Counted from the stretch's first letter, positions 42,743 through 52,189 are shown. The stretch: DNA of 64,000 bases from Desulforamulus reducens MI-1 (GCF_000016165.1 NC_009253.1:558001-622000); one strand, 5' to 3'. Translations and numbers: made by a program. The notes: generated by a model not told the origin, from the letters alone.

Positions 42743-43795
42743 TTATTTTACCGCACCACTGGCAGTAAAGTATTTCTTCTTAAAGCCCAAAGCAACATTC
42801 ACCAGTGCAATCATCACAGGTACCTCAATCAGAGGGCCAATTACTGCTGCAAAGGCTGCACCGGACTCGATACCGAAGATCGCTACAGCCACCGCAATGG
42901 CTAGCTCAAAGTTATTGCTGGCAGCGGTAAAGGCCAGGGTGGTGCTTTGGCCGTAGTTGACGCAGTTTCGCTTGCTCATGAAGAAGGATAAGAAGAACAT
43001 GATGCTAAAGTAAATCAAGAGCGGGATGGCAATGCGAACAACATCCATAGGCAGTTCCACAATATATTTGCCCTTCAGGGAGAACATAATCACGATGGTG
43101 AATAGTAGGGAAATAAGGGCCAACGGGCTGATGCGAGGTACAAATTCCTTTTCATACCACTCCTTACCCTTGCGGGGTACCAGTAAAGCTCTGGTTAGCA
43201 TACCACCGGCAAAGGGAATGCCCAGGTAAATGAGGACACTCTTGGCTACCTCCGCCATCGAGACGTGCACTTCAATGGCTTCCATACCCAGCCAGCCTGG
43301 TACCAGGGTAATAAAGAAGTAAGCATAAATAGAGTAAAAGACCATTTGAAAAATGGAATTAACCGCCACCAATGCGGCGGCGTACTCATTGTCCCCTTTG
43401 GCCAAATCGTTCCAAACAATCACCATTGCGATGCAGCGGGCAAGACCAATTAAAATAAGTCCAATCATATAATCAGGATAATCCCGCAGGAAGGCAATGG
43501 CTAGCACAAACATCAGGGTGGGGCCGATAATCCAGTTTTGTACCAGGGAAAGCCCCATGACTTTACCGTTTTTGAAGGCTTTGCCCATTTCTTCATATTT
43601 CACCTTTGCCAGGGGTGGGTACATCATAACAATCAGACCCACAGCAATGGGAATGGAAGTGGTGCCAATGGACATACTGTTTAACCAATCGGCAATGCCG
43701 GGAAATACATAACCCAGACCTACCCCAATGGCCATTGCTAGGAAAATCCACAGGGTTAGAAAACGGTCCAGGGTAGACAGTCTTTTTTCTGCCAT
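42743..43795 (-). CDS. acr3: Arsenite efflux transporter ACR3
   Basis: 350 residues, ten helices, with the ACR3 signatures [14 protein letters not shown] and [19 protein letters not shown] (conserved membrane cysteine) and [16 protein letters not shown]. It exports As(III). It follows the ArsR gene by 15 bases on the minus strand, the classic repressor-pump unit. Confidence 0.9.
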   Translation of the reverse strand: MAEKRLSTLDRFLTLWIFLAMAIGVGLGYVFPGIADWLNSMSIGTTSIPIAVGLIVMMYPPLAKVKYEEMGKAFKNGKVMGLSLVQNWIIGPTLMFVLAIAFLRDYPDYMIGLILIGLARCIAMVIVWNDLAKGDNEYAAALVAVNSIFQMVFYSIYAYFFITLVPGWLGMEAIEVHVSMAEVAKSVLIYLGIPFAGGMLTRALLVPRKGKEWYEKEFVPRISPLALISLLFTIVIMFSLKGKYIVELPMDVVRIAIPLLIYFSIMFFLSFFMSKRNCVNYGQSTTLAFTAASNNFELAIAVAVAIFGIESGAAFAAVIGPLIEVPVMIALVNVALGFKKKYFTASGAVK

Positions 43796-43810
43796 ATACA
43801 GAATTCCTCC

Positions 43811-44182
43811 TTATTCATCTTTTTCACAGACAGATTTTTTTAAGCCCATCAGTTCACAATAATTAGGGGTCTCTCGTAGGGCTGAGGGTTTGACATCAGT
43901 GGTGGTAGCTTGCAGCAATTTTCCCAGATGTTGATCTACCAGTGGATAAATCTTTTGTAAGCCACAGGCTTTCAGGGTGTACAGCACTAGCTTGCCGTGC
44001 TTGATGTTTTCGATTAAATCCGCCTGACGTAAGATTTTTAAATGGTGTGACACCGCTGGCTGGGAGATGTTTAGACCTTGCATAATTTCGCAGACGCTCA
44101 GTTCCTGCCCGGACAGCATTTGCAGGATGTTTAACCGATGGGCATCCCCCAGAGCCTTATAAAGATTCACTAACCTTTCCAT
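43811..44182 (-). CDS. arsR: ArsR-family repressor
   Basis: 123 residues with a winged helix (SVCEIMQGLNISQPAVSHHLKILRQADL). The C in ELSVCEIM and cysteines in the C-terminal tail (NYCELMGLKKSVCEKDE) are candidate As(III) ligands. It precedes acr3. AT-rich palindromes upstream (44190-44250) should be its operator. Confidence 0.85.
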   Translation of the reverse strand: MERLVNLYKALGDAHRLNILQMLSGQELSVCEIMQGLNISQPAVSHHLKILRQADLIENIKHGKLVLYTLKACGLQKIYPLVDQHLGKLLQATTTDVKPSALRETPNYCELMGLKKSVCEKDE

Positions 44183-44385
44183 ATCTCACCACCTTATATA
44201 TTTAAATTTTTAAATATGATTATTTATTATATTACTATTTGATGATATAATCAACTTGTTATCCGTTAACTTTTTTTAACGGTAACTTCATGTAACCTGC
44301 ATTGCTTTTTGAAATTGGTTCCACTATAAATATTGAATAGTAAGTACCACTGTTGATACTGAACAAAGGAGAGAAGGTAAAAGAC

Positions 44386-45105
44386 ATGAAAATTGCCATT
44401 TTTGCAGATGTACACGGTAATTTATTGGGTTTACAGGCAGTATTGACGGATATGCGGCAGCGGGGTGTAGACGCCACCTATTGTGTGGGGGATTTGGTGG
44501 GTTATGGTCCCCGGCCCAATGAAGTAATCGATTTGCTGCGGCAGGAGAACATTCCAACCATCATGGGTAACTACGATGACGCCATTGGCAACATGCGCTT
44601 TATCTGCGGCTGTGACTATAAGAATGAACAGGCCATGAAACTGGGGGAAAGCTCCATCCTTTGGACCAAAGAGCATACCTCTGAAGAAAATAAAGCATGG
44701 CTTAGGCAATTGCCCGAGCGTTTGGAGTTTGTAGCCGGTGGATTGAAATTCCTGTTGGTACACGGCAGCCCCCGCCAGCTAAATGAATATCTTTTTGAAA
44801 ACACCCCCGAAGAAACCCTAAAGCAGTTCTTAACGGAAAATCATTGTGATGTGCTGGTTTGCGGCCACACCCACTTGCCCTATCATAAGCAGGTGGACGG
44901 TGGGCATGTCATCAATGTCGGCAGCGCCGGCAAGCCCAAACACGGCAATGCCAACGTGGGCTATGCTCTAGTGGATGTGACCGAAGGAAGCTTGCAGGTG
45001 GAGTTTATTCAGGTCCCCTATGATTTTGAGCAAACAGCCAGGGAAATCGAGGACGTGGGCCTGCCGAAGGAATTTGCTGAGATTATTCGCACTGGGAGGG
45101 CCTAA
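44386..45105 (+). CDS. YfcE/MJ0936-type metallophosphoesterase
   Basis: About 240 residues with the calcineurin-like set: ADVHGN near the start, GDLVGYGPRPNEV, GNYDD, VHGSPRQ, and VCGHTHLPYHK. The enzyme binds two metals and cleaves phosphoesters; the substrate is unknown. I took ATG 44386, which has AAAGGAGAG in front. It diverges from arsR and may share its AT-rich control region. Confidence 0.8.
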   Translation: MKIAIFADVHGNLLGLQAVLTDMRQRGVDATYCVGDLVGYGPRPNEVIDLLRQENIPTIMGNYDDAIGNMRFICGCDYKNEQAMKLGESSILWTKEHTSEENKAWLRQLPERLEFVAGGLKFLLVHGSPRQLNEYLFENTPEETLKQFLTENHCDVLVCGHTHLPYHKQVDGGHVINVGSAGKPKHGNANVGYALVDVTEGSLQVEFIQVPYDFEQTAREIEDVGLPKEFAEIIRTGRA

Positions 45106-45209
45106 GAATTTACGTAATGGGGCTTTTTATATTCATTCTAACCGCATCAACTGGTTTTATCGCAGAAAGTGTTATATAATAATATTAGAATGAAGTAGGC
45201 GGTGACGTG

Positions 45210-45536
45210 ATGCAAGAAAAAATAGCCCAACGAAAAGCAGATATATTCAAAGCCATTTCTCATCCCACCCGTATCCGCATTTTAGATTTGCTCAGTGATG
45301 GGGAGCATTGTGTGTGCGATATCTTTGAAGGTCTCAACGTGGAACAGGCCAATACTTCCCAGCACCTGTCGGTAATGAAAAAACAGGGCATTTTGCAGAG
45401 CAGAAAAGAGGGGCTACGGGTGATCTACAGCATCAAAAACCCGGAAGTCATTGAGATGCTGGAATTGGCCAATCAAATCCTAAAAAAACAAGCGAAAGAA
45501 GCCATGAGCGCCTTTGCAGGCGTAGCAGAAAAATAG
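45210..45536 (+). CDS. arsR: ArsR-family repressor, ELCVCDL type
   Basis: 108 residues: AISHPTRIRILDLLSDGEHCVCDIFEGL, with the CVC metal-binding pair of classic ArsR at the start of the alpha-3 helix, and NTSQHLSVMKKQGILQ as recognition helix. Binding of As(III) to the CxC releases DNA. The palindromic AT block at 45170-45190 is a likely operator. It differs from the 43811 repressor, which lacks CxC. A terminator hairpin (CTCCACAGATTTGTGGGG then T run) lies at 45546-45574, immediately before the SWIM repeat module. Confidence 0.85.
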   Translation: MQEKIAQRKADIFKAISHPTRIRILDLLSDGEHCVCDIFEGLNVEQANTSQHLSVMKKQGILQSRKEGLRVIYSIKNPEVIEMLELANQILKKQAKEAMSAFAGVAEK

Positions 45537-45574
45537 TGTGACAGCACTCCACAGATTTGTGGGGTGTTTTTTTG

Positions 45575-45915
45575 CACTTTCCGGCTGCTGCCTTCACCCT
45601 TGACAGCCCCGGCACCGGCTCCGTCCTGTGGCAAGAAAAACGGGAGGTTGTCAAGTATGCTAAGAAAAGTGCTGTCCAAAGTAGAAGAAGGTCGCTTCGC
45701 CCGCGCCCTGGTGGGCCTGCAGCAAGGCTGGCAGTTTGAAGTCAGGCACCGGGTGTTCGTCCAGCGTGGAGTTGAAGTCTCCGGCTACGTCAAATATGCA
45801 GGCAAGAAGTTCGGCGTCACCATCCAGCCCACCGGCTGCTTCTGCAGCTGCGAGGATGCCCTGGTGCGTAAGGTCCTGTGCAAGCACATCGCCTTCGTGG
45901 CGATGGCCGAGCTGG
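45575..45915 (+). repeat. Dispersed SWIM module, copy 2
   Basis: Matches 4533-4873 over about 341 bp without gaps, with scattered base changes, most of them third-position in the gene. It starts directly after a terminator T run. Confidence 0.8.
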
Positions 45916-45932
45916 ACCTTGATTATCTGTAA
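45657..45932 (+). CDS. Small SWIM zinc-finger protein, second copy
   Basis: 91 residues, nearly identical to the 4615-4932 product up to AMAEL, then a short different tail. The SWIM motif (C61, C63-x-C65, C75-x-H77) is complete. Changes between the copies are mostly synonymous, which suggests selection on the protein. The GGAGG site and the upstream 80 bp are conserved, but the hairpin array of the first locus is absent here. 45933-46194 holds no recognised gene. Confidence 0.65.
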   Translation: MLRKVLSKVEEGRFARALVGLQQGWQFEVRHRVFVQRGVEVSGYVKYAGKKFGVTIQPTGCFCSCEDALVRKVLCKHIAFVAMAELDLDYL

Positions 45933-46194
45933 TACAACCCCTGTAGGTTGCGGTTGGTTGTTGCTACGGTTATATCTTACTCTAATGTGAATGAATAATT
46001 TTATTTCCCTGGGTAACATTAACAAAAAATAAACTCTTATAAAAGGAAATAAAATGGTAGACCACTTAGAGATAATAAATCAAGTCAAAAATATAGAGGT
46101 ACTTACAAAAAAAGGATATATTACAAACCTTAGAAAGTACCACTCATAAAGAGGCTTTGCAAAAGCTACTGTAGCTAATCACCTAATTTGACGG

Positions 46195-46686
46195 CTAATT
46201 TCTCACTAGTTCTTTACCCCCTTGAGCCGTCCGGGCCATCAAAGCCTCATCAAATAATCGCTTGGCTTTTGTAATGGAGAATGGGGTCTCTTCACCTAAG
46301 TGGCGCAGCAGTTCCCCTGACAATTGAACCAACGTCTTACCTTTTGCTTGCTGGCGTATCACCTTCTCCTGAATATCAAAAGATATTGGGTGATGTTCTT
46401 TTAAAAAAGCCGGAAGTAGGGCAGTGGTTTTTCTACAATTGGGATTGGGGCAGATAAATCGATAGATAGGAATATGAGACTGATCCTCCGGAGTATAGGC
46501 ATGTCTGTTGTATTTACCATGCCGATGTAACATTACTTGAATTAAGCAGTGGGGACAGACTTGGGGACGGAGGTGTTCCGGGCAACCATTAGCAAATAAC
46601 TGAAGATAGGTCTCGACAGTCAAGTGTTCTTCTATTAAAATCATTATGTGTTGATTTTGGGAAGAGGGAACTGGCTGGTGGGCCAT
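46195..46686 (-). CDS. DUF6431-like zinc-ribbon protein
   Basis: About 163 residues with CPHCLIQVMLHRHGKY and FICPNPNCRKTTALLPAFL, the same layout as the zinc-ribbon protein of the 15621-18892 transposon. I start at ATG 46686 behind AGAGGGA on the minus strand; longer versions run into repeat DNA. No integrase or ATPase accompanies it, so it is probably an orphan left by a related transposon. It lies between the two halves of what looks like the extended SWIM module. Confidence 0.55.
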   Translation of the reverse strand: MAHQPVPSSQNQHIMILIEEHLTVETYLQLFANGCPEHLRPQVCPHCLIQVMLHRHGKYNRHAYTPEDQSHIPIYRFICPNPNCRKTTALLPAFLKEHHPISFDIQEKVIRQQAKGKTLVQLSGELLRHLGEETPFSITKAKRLFDEALMARTAQGGKELVRN

Positions 46687-46867
46687 ATGGTTCCCTCTTC
46701 TTATTTTCTTTCCTCCTGATTGATTGGCATGTGCCATTAGTTCGCACACACTAATCATTATCCAGGGTAACCGCCACTCTTGGCAAGAAAAAAGCGCCAC
46801 TTTACCGACATGTAAAGTTAGCGCCGACAATATAAACGGATAGCCCTCGCTCCTAAAAGGCAAAGCC

Positions 46868-46992
46868 CCCCTAGCTAAGGTGGGCTTTGCCATCCTAGGG
46901 CAACCGTTGACGCTTCCGTTGCTATGGGAGCGGTTGAAGGAGGTGGGCAATTGCAATGGATGATTGTTTGGGGCAGTGGCCCGCCCTGGCAA
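46868..46992 (+). repeat. GC-rich segment resembling downstream flank of SWIM copy 1
   Basis: CCTAGCTAAGGTGGGCTTTG and the following GGAGCGGTTG and GGGGCAGTGGCCCGCCC parts parallel 4927-5045 in order, with gaps. This suggests the second module once extended this far and was opened by insertion of the DUF6431 gene region. Confidence 0.4.
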
Positions 46993-47126
46993 GGGTGGAA
47001 GATGCCACCTAAAGATTAGTAGTATGAAATGCTGTCTATCTTCCTAACATTCTTGATGTTTGATATAATTTTTCTAAATAAATGTATAACAGTTATCAAA
47101 CCAGTTAGTAAGGGGAATATAGTAAT

Positions 47127-48035
47127 ATGACTGTACCCACAGACCACGACAGGCTGTTCAAAGAACTACTGGAAAATTACTTTGTTAAATTTATGGAGCT
47201 ATTTTTTAAAGAGGCCAGTTATTTCATCGACTTTTCTCACCTAAAATTTCTTTCTCAAGAAGTTTTCACTGATGTAACCGTAGGAGAAAAACGGGCCATA
47301 GATATTTTAGTAGAAACTAAGCTGAAGGATGAAAAACAGGTTATCCTGGTGCACGTTGAATCACAGTCCTATGTGCAAAAGGAATTTGCCGAAAGAATGT
47401 TTATTTATTTCAGTCGCTTGTACGAGAAATATCGCTGCAAGGTATTGCCCATCACCGTTTTTAGTTACGATAAAATGAACGATGAACCGGATACTTTTGA
47501 ACTGGGATTTTCATTCCTGGATGTGCTCAAATTTAACTTCTACAAGCTGGAATTAAGAAAGCTCAACTGGCGGGAATTTATCAAAAGTAACAACCCAGTG
47601 GCAGCGGCTCTACTAAGTAAAATGGGCTACCGAAAAGAAGAAAAGGTTCAGGTGAAGTTAGAATTTCTGCGCATGTTAACAAGGCTCAAATTAGACCCAG
47701 CAAGAGCTGAACTTATCGGGGGATTTTTCCACAGCTACTTGAAGCTGAACCAACAAGAAGAGGAACAATTTGAGCAAGAAGTAAGACGTTTGGGTAAAAA
47801 GGAGGCGGAGATCATTATGCAAATAACCACTCCCTGGCATGAAAAGGGCCGAATGGAAGGAAAATTGGAAGGTCAATTAGCTCTTGTTTTAAGACAATTG
47901 AAAAAGCGTTTTGGAGAAGTACCTGAGGATATAGAGAAGTTAATTAAATCTCTAAACACTGATAAGCTTGAAGAAGTTGGAGAGGCATTGTTTGATATTA
48001 ATAATATAGATGAATTGAGAAAAATGCTTCATTAG
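47127..48035 (+). CDS. Rpn-family (PD-(D/E)XK) putative nuclease with DUF4351 tail
   Basis: 302 residues: DHDRLFKELLENYFVKFMELF opening, then the nuclease core AIDILVETKL...VILVHVESQS (D, E-x-Q) typical of Rpn/PD-(D/E)XK proteins, and a C-terminal DUF4351 helical tail (LRQLKKRFGEVPEDIEKLIKSLN). Rpn proteins are DNA nucleases linked to recombination and recently to phage defence; here the role is open. A duplicated tail fragment follows at 48086-48301. Confidence 0.75.
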   Translation: MTVPTDHDRLFKELLENYFVKFMELFFKEASYFIDFSHLKFLSQEVFTDVTVGEKRAIDILVETKLKDEKQVILVHVESQSYVQKEFAERMFIYFSRLYEKYRCKVLPITVFSYDKMNDEPDTFELGFSFLDVLKFNFYKLELRKLNWREFIKSNNPVAAALLSKMGYRKEEKVQVKLEFLRMLTRLKLDPARAELIGGFFHSYLKLNQQEEEQFEQEVRRLGKKEAEIIMQITTPWHEKGRMEGKLEGQLALVLRQLKKRFGEVPEDIEKLIKSLNTDKLEEVGEALFDINNIDELRKMLH

Positions 48036-48071
48036 GCACGTTAAAACAAAAGCTTTGGAAAGTAAAAAGGT

Positions 48072-48103
48072 GGGGGTGGTAAATTATGCAATTTACCACC
48101 CCC
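48072..48103. repeat. Perfect 14-bp inverted repeat around a start codon
   Basis: GGGGGTGGTAAATT and AATTTACCACCCCC flank the four bases ATGC at 48086-48089, the ATG of the Rpn tail fragment. Confidence 0.8.
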
Positions 48104-48301
48104 TGGCATGAAAAAGGATAAAGAGAAGGTCAATCTCAACTTATATTAAGGCTATTAAGGAAAAAATTTGGCGAGGTCCCAACAGCTTTGGAACAAACAA
48201 TCATGACACTTAATGTTGAAAGGCTAGGCGAAGTGGGCAAAGCCATATTTGAAGTGAACAGCATCGATGAGATTTTTTCAGAAAAACTTCGGAATACTTA
48301 G
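48086..48301 (+). pseudogene. Duplicate DUF4351 tail of the Rpn gene
   Basis: Reads MQFTTPWHEKG, then a TAA, then REGQSQLILRLLRKKFGEVP and a tail parallel to the last 75 residues of the gene upstream. An in-frame stop and lack of the nuclease core mark it as a remnant of a tandem gene or partial duplication. Downstream, 48302-48677 has no gene. Confidence 0.65.
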
Positions 48302-48677
48302 GAAGTGCTTTCCGAAGTTTAATTTTATAGATATTGTCTGATTCATCAACAGTGGTGAAAGCTGCAAGTATGATTAATATAAAACCGTTGGTAAGAGAAG
48401 ATGGACGAAGCATTTTTTGTAAAATTCTATATTTCTATTTGCGCTATTCGTGGTTCTATTTGTGGTGTTTGAATTGTAACTGAGAACTTCGATAAAATTT
48501 CTATGAAAGATTTTCCGAGGCGAGGCTATAGGTTGTTTCTATCTTAATAACATGAGAATAGCATCTATCCCACCCCTGATGGGGCGGGTGTAAATATAAA
48601 ATCATCGTAGAGCGAAATATTAGTAATACGAAGGGAAGCAAAATTTGCATTGAAACCCCTCAAAATAGGGCAAAAAA

Positions 48678-48700
48678 GAAGCCTTGATTTATAAGGCTTC
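48678..48700. terminator. Hairpin before the second tRNA-Leu scar
   Basis: GAAGCCTT pairs with AAGGCTTC around a 7-nt loop; an A-rich run precedes it, so it would terminate minus-strand transcription such as that of the integrase remnant. Confidence 0.5.
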
Positions 48701-48737
48701 ACAGGCTCCCACTAAATCCCGGAATATACGTTCGTAC

Positions 48738-48794
48738 GACTTAAAATCCTGCGGTGGCAACACCGTGCCGGTTCGACCCCGGCTCCGGGCACCA
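48738..48794 (+). other. tRNA-Leu(UAA) 3' fragment, attachment-site scar 2
   Basis: Same start (GACTTAAAATCCTGCGG) and same T arm and acceptor end as 14103-14159, differing only in the variable arm (GGTGGCAACACC here, with a proper stem). No tRNA 5' half precedes it. It marks a second integration boundary, 34.6 kb from the first and in the same orientation. Confidence 0.8.
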
Positions 48795-48816
48795 ATAAAA
48801 TCAAGGGATCAGGAAC

Positions 48817-49212
48817 TTACCTGATTTCTTTTAATTTTAGCGCATTGTCAATTGACGGCTTAAAAATACAATTTAGTTTATCAGCACTCTCCTTGTCCAT
48901 ATCCTCAAGGACGTGCTGATATTTTTTTGTCATGAGTAAATTGCTGTGGCCCAGCCTAGCGGAGGCCTCTCTTTCTGTTATGCCATACCTAAGCATCATT
49001 GTCCCATTAAAATGTCGTAAGTCGTGCAGCCTAATATGGGGAAGCTTATTTCTTTCTAAAAATTTCTTAAAGGACCGGCTAACACTACCAGGGTTGTAAT
49101 CAGTAACGTCTGGTTTTGTAAGAATTTTTCCTATCCCTCTCAGTCTTTTGAGGGCCAGTATTATACCGCTTGGAACATTTTTTCGAATAAGTAAGTCCAA
49201 ATAGGTGGACAT
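48817..49212 (-). pseudogene. Tyrosine recombinase C-terminal fragment
   Basis: 131 residues with HDLRHFNGTMMLRYGI, LGHSNLLMTKKYQHV, that is the H-x-x-R, second H and catalytic Y of the integrase family. The core-binding domain and the first catalytic arginine are missing, so it is a fragment. It ends 22 bases from the tRNA-Leu scar, as for an element integrase next to its att site. 49213-49482 shows no gene. Confidence 0.75.
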
Positions 49213-49482
49213 TAATAGTATGTAACACAGTAAAACTAAGAAGAATGAGCCTATTTTTATAATTTTGTTTATAATATTAACTATTATACTAGGTTGTTTT
49301 TATCGTGTTTTATTATATTCGTAAATAGAATATCCTAAGAGGACAACAGAAATCCTTAAATTCAAATGACACTGATCTATAGTAGCCTGGGTAGACGACC
49401 TCCACAGAGCTGTGGAAGATCTGTCATGATTATAAGTAACATGGATTATTACATTTTGACCAAAGAATAAGTGGTGATTAAA

Positions 49483-50196
49483 ATGGCGTTTGAGCCCTGG
49501 TTGATTTTAATCAGAACTGGTTTTGCTTTTATAACCCTGCTAATTGCAGCTAGAATCTTAGGTAAACAAACAATCGCTCAGATGACGTTCTTTGATTTTA
49601 TTGCTGCCATCACCATTGGAGCAATTGGGGCGGGATTTGCCTATCATATTGAAAAAAACCCTTTTAATGTTCTACTTTCCCTTCTTTCATTTACCACCAT
49701 TGTTTATATAACATCTTACTTATCTTTAAAAAACAAACTTGCAAGAAAAATTTTTGCTGGTGAACCAACTATGGTTATTCAAAATGGTAAAATTTTAGAA
49801 CATAACATGTTTAAAATGCGCTACGACCTGGATCATTTAAATCATCAATTACGACAAAAAGGTATTTTTGATATTGGTCAGGTGGAATTTGCTATAGTTG
49901 AACCTAACGGGGAGTTAAGTGTCTTTAAAAAGTCACAATATAGACCGTTAATTCCGGCAGATTTGAAAATACCCACTAAATATGAAGGACTAGCAATTGA
50001 ACTTATTATGGACGGGCAGGTCATTGAAAAAAACCTACGAGAAAACAATCTTTCAATGGAATGGTTAACCACAGCCCTATCTCAACACAGAATCACCGAT
50101 CTTAAAGATGTAGCCTACGCTTGCCTAAGTACCAACGGCACTTTATATTTTGACTTATACAAAGATAAAATTACCAATCCAGTGGACAAGGGGTAA
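49483..50196 (+). CDS. DUF421 (YetF-like) membrane protein
   Basis: About 237 residues: three N-terminal helices with LIRTGFAFITLLIAARILGKQTIAQMTFFDFI and a cytoplasmic domain with RYDLDHLNHQLRQKGIFDIGQVEFAIVEPNGELSV, the standard DUF421 layout. In spore formers, relatives affect spore membrane proteins; general function unknown. A GTG at 49471 is an alternative start. It stands alone between integrase debris and a decayed transposase. Confidence 0.8.
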   Translation: MAFEPWLILIRTGFAFITLLIAARILGKQTIAQMTFFDFIAAITIGAIGAGFAYHIEKNPFNVLLSLLSFTTIVYITSYLSLKNKLARKIFAGEPTMVIQNGKILEHNMFKMRYDLDHLNHQLRQKGIFDIGQVEFAIVEPNGELSVFKKSQYRPLIPADLKIPTKYEGLAIELIMDGQVIEKNLRENNLSMEWLTTALSQHRITDLKDVAYACLSTNGTLYFDLYKDKITNPVDKG

Positions 50197-50330
50197 ATTT
50201 TAGTGTTAATTTATCTGAAGCAATAATTAGGGCTTACTGAACGGATCGCAACTCTAATATAAATCAAGGATTTAGAAGCACAATTGCCGAAATAAGGTGC
50301 AGGGAAAATGCGGCATAGGCTGCAAAAATT

Positions 50331-51189
50331 GTGCACTTGGAGGAAAAAATGTTCCGTAAACTGGAAAAACAGCTGTATCTTGAGGAGTTCGTACTTCCCT
50401 TTGAAGGTAAACTTAGAGCCGACAATCGTTGGGTTAAATTAGCTAAAATTATTCCCTGGGATACCATCGAAGGCCGCTACGCTAAACTTTTTAAGGGTAA
50501 CCGTGGACAGGTAGCCAAACCCGTTCGGATGGCCCTCGGTGCTCTCCTTATCTAAGATAAGTGTAGGTATAGTGACCGTCCCTCATGGTGCATTTCCGTA
50601 AGCGTTTTGATGCAGAAACGCTAAAAGCTATCAATGAAGAGATTTGCAATGCTGCCAGGGTAGCTGAAGATAAAAAGGGTGACGATGATAATAGGCCCGA
50701 ACCGCCCTCCGGCGGCAATAAAGCTGGAGTGGGAGAATTCACCAACCCAGAAAGAAAGGCTTCTTCCTTCGAGACGTATCATAAAAGCCAAGGTAAGCTC
50801 ATCCTGGACGCTACCTGTGCCCCGGCAGATATACGCATCCTACTGACATCTCCTTGCTTAACGAAGCCAGGGAGAAGTTGGATGACATTATAGACTAGAA
50901 GACCACGCACTTATCTCCAAATCGCTCGTAAAGCCTATCTTAGCTTTGTCCGCAACCGAAAACCCGGGAAAAGTCTATCAGAAAAGCTATCGTCCAACAG
51001 TTACGCTATGTTGGTCGCAACCTGCGTGCTGTAGACCGACTGCTTACTATGGCTGGCGATGGGCATGGTCTGGGCAGCATAATCTGGCTTTTGTCGGGTC
51101 ACCATTTTGGTGTTTTTGTTAAAAAACGGATTGGTTCAAAAGCCCTAATTAAGGCTATTCTGGATTACAGCAAAAACCTTAAGGAATGA
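50331..51189 (+). pseudogene. Decayed IS5/IS1182-type transposase
   Basis: The first piece (FEGKLRADNRWVKLAKIIPW, VAKPVRMALGALLI) is the DUF772 N-terminus. After a frameshift near 50555 come MVHFRKRFDAETLKAINEEI, then GKLILDATCAPADIRI with the first catalytic D. Further pieces (LLNEAREKLD, ARKAYLSFVRNRKPG, QQLRYVGRNLRAVDRLL) are scattered in other frames. Several frameshifts and deletions make it inactive. No terminal repeats were found. Confidence 0.65.
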
Positions 51190-51673
51190 TATTTGAACTT
51201 AGACTGGAGGTAAATGACCTTACCCCGTCAGGCAAACAGAAGCCATATGAGGATATCCACAGCGACATTTACGAGTCGTTTGACGATTACGACCTATTTG
51301 AGTGTGAATAACCTTATAGAGGTCAGGTAGCCTGTGGAGCAAAATCATACAATCCAATCAAATGCTCCACAGGCATTTCTTTAATCTAAAGTGGCTCAGT
51401 TTTTTCTTGATAATTGCAAACTCTCGGGCTACCGTAGGTTTGACGGCTTTTACTCTAGAGCCTCGGATGTTTTAGGGCTTAATTTGAATAAGTGTTTTAT
51501 GTTCCCTCAGACGGATGGTTTGGGGGAATTTTCTATTTGATGGGGGTGCGGTGTCAGGTACCGGGGTTTTTAGTGGCACTTGATCGTTGGCAAAATTTTG
51601 TTACTTATATTCGGGTTCCAAAAGAGCTAAAATTTTATCTTGTTTCTCTATGTGTAAAAGAAGAATCTACTTT

Positions 51674-51766
51674 CTGTCAAAAAATTTTTACAAACCATAT
51701 AAACCTCTCGATGACAGCCTATAATAGCCCGACAAAAATATTTTACTTGTAAAAATTTTTTTACAA
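51674..51766 (+). promoter_or_regulatory. Two palindromic upstream activator sites
   Basis: TTGTAAAAATTTTTTTACAA (51747-51766) is an inverted repeat with 9-base arms. CTGTCAAAAAATTTTTACAA (51674-51693) matches it at 17 of 20 bases. They lie about 110 and 185 bases before the -24 element, the usual place for enhancer-binding-protein sites. Confidence 0.6.
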
Positions 51767-51876
51767 AAAACATAACTAAGTTTATTTTGCTTTACTAATT
51801 TTATAATCAAAACACATATATAAGGCATAATTTCGTGAAAAAATTGCTCTTTTTTGCACGAAGAGTGTCGAAAATA

Positions 51877-51892
51877 TGGCACGGGTTTTGCA
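51877..51892 (+). promoter_or_regulatory. Sigma-54 (-24/-12) promoter
   Basis: TGGCACGGGTTTTGCA matches the TGGCAC-N5-TTGCA consensus exactly. The start would be near 51904, pointing at caiT. Confidence 0.75.
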
Positions 51893-52189
51893 CTGTGATG
51901 TTTTTGACGAAGAGAAACCATGGTTTTGTTTTTTGTATTTTGTATTACAAGGATTTATTCATCTGAAGGGGGTGGAAATCAGGCAATAGTCATGTGAAAT
52001 GATCAACAATATGATGGATGTTGTATTTGCGTAAGGCGTGAATTGAATTATTCATGGAATTCAAAAATGGCTGAAACGTGAGGGGTGTTCAAGTAAGTAT
52101 AAGTCAAAGGCGCAAAACTGGTAGTGGGAAAAACGATTATTTAAAAAGATGAGGACTCGTAATAAGGATAAGGGGAAGGAAGTCGAACT

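Larger units (their letters stand above)
51190..52189 (+). other. Long AT-rich control region upstream of the carnitine operon
   Basis: No gene is supported in this kilobase; short frames at 51492-51752 and elsewhere have no features of proteins. The right half contains the sigma-54 promoter and two palindromic sites listed separately. The predicted transcript would have a leader of about 285 bases before caiT. Confidence 0.5.

Noticed and set aside
43024-43712. Plus-strand frames within the acr3 gene
   Set aside because: They are shadows of the minus-strand transporter, which has clear family motifs.
45448-45679. Minus-strand frames at the arsR/SWIM module junction
   Set aside because: They read the repeat in the reverse direction, also open at the first copy, and show no protein features.
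51492-51752. 86-codon frame upstream of caiT
   Set aside because: It covers the first putative activator palindrome, has no ribosome site and no protein-like pattern.
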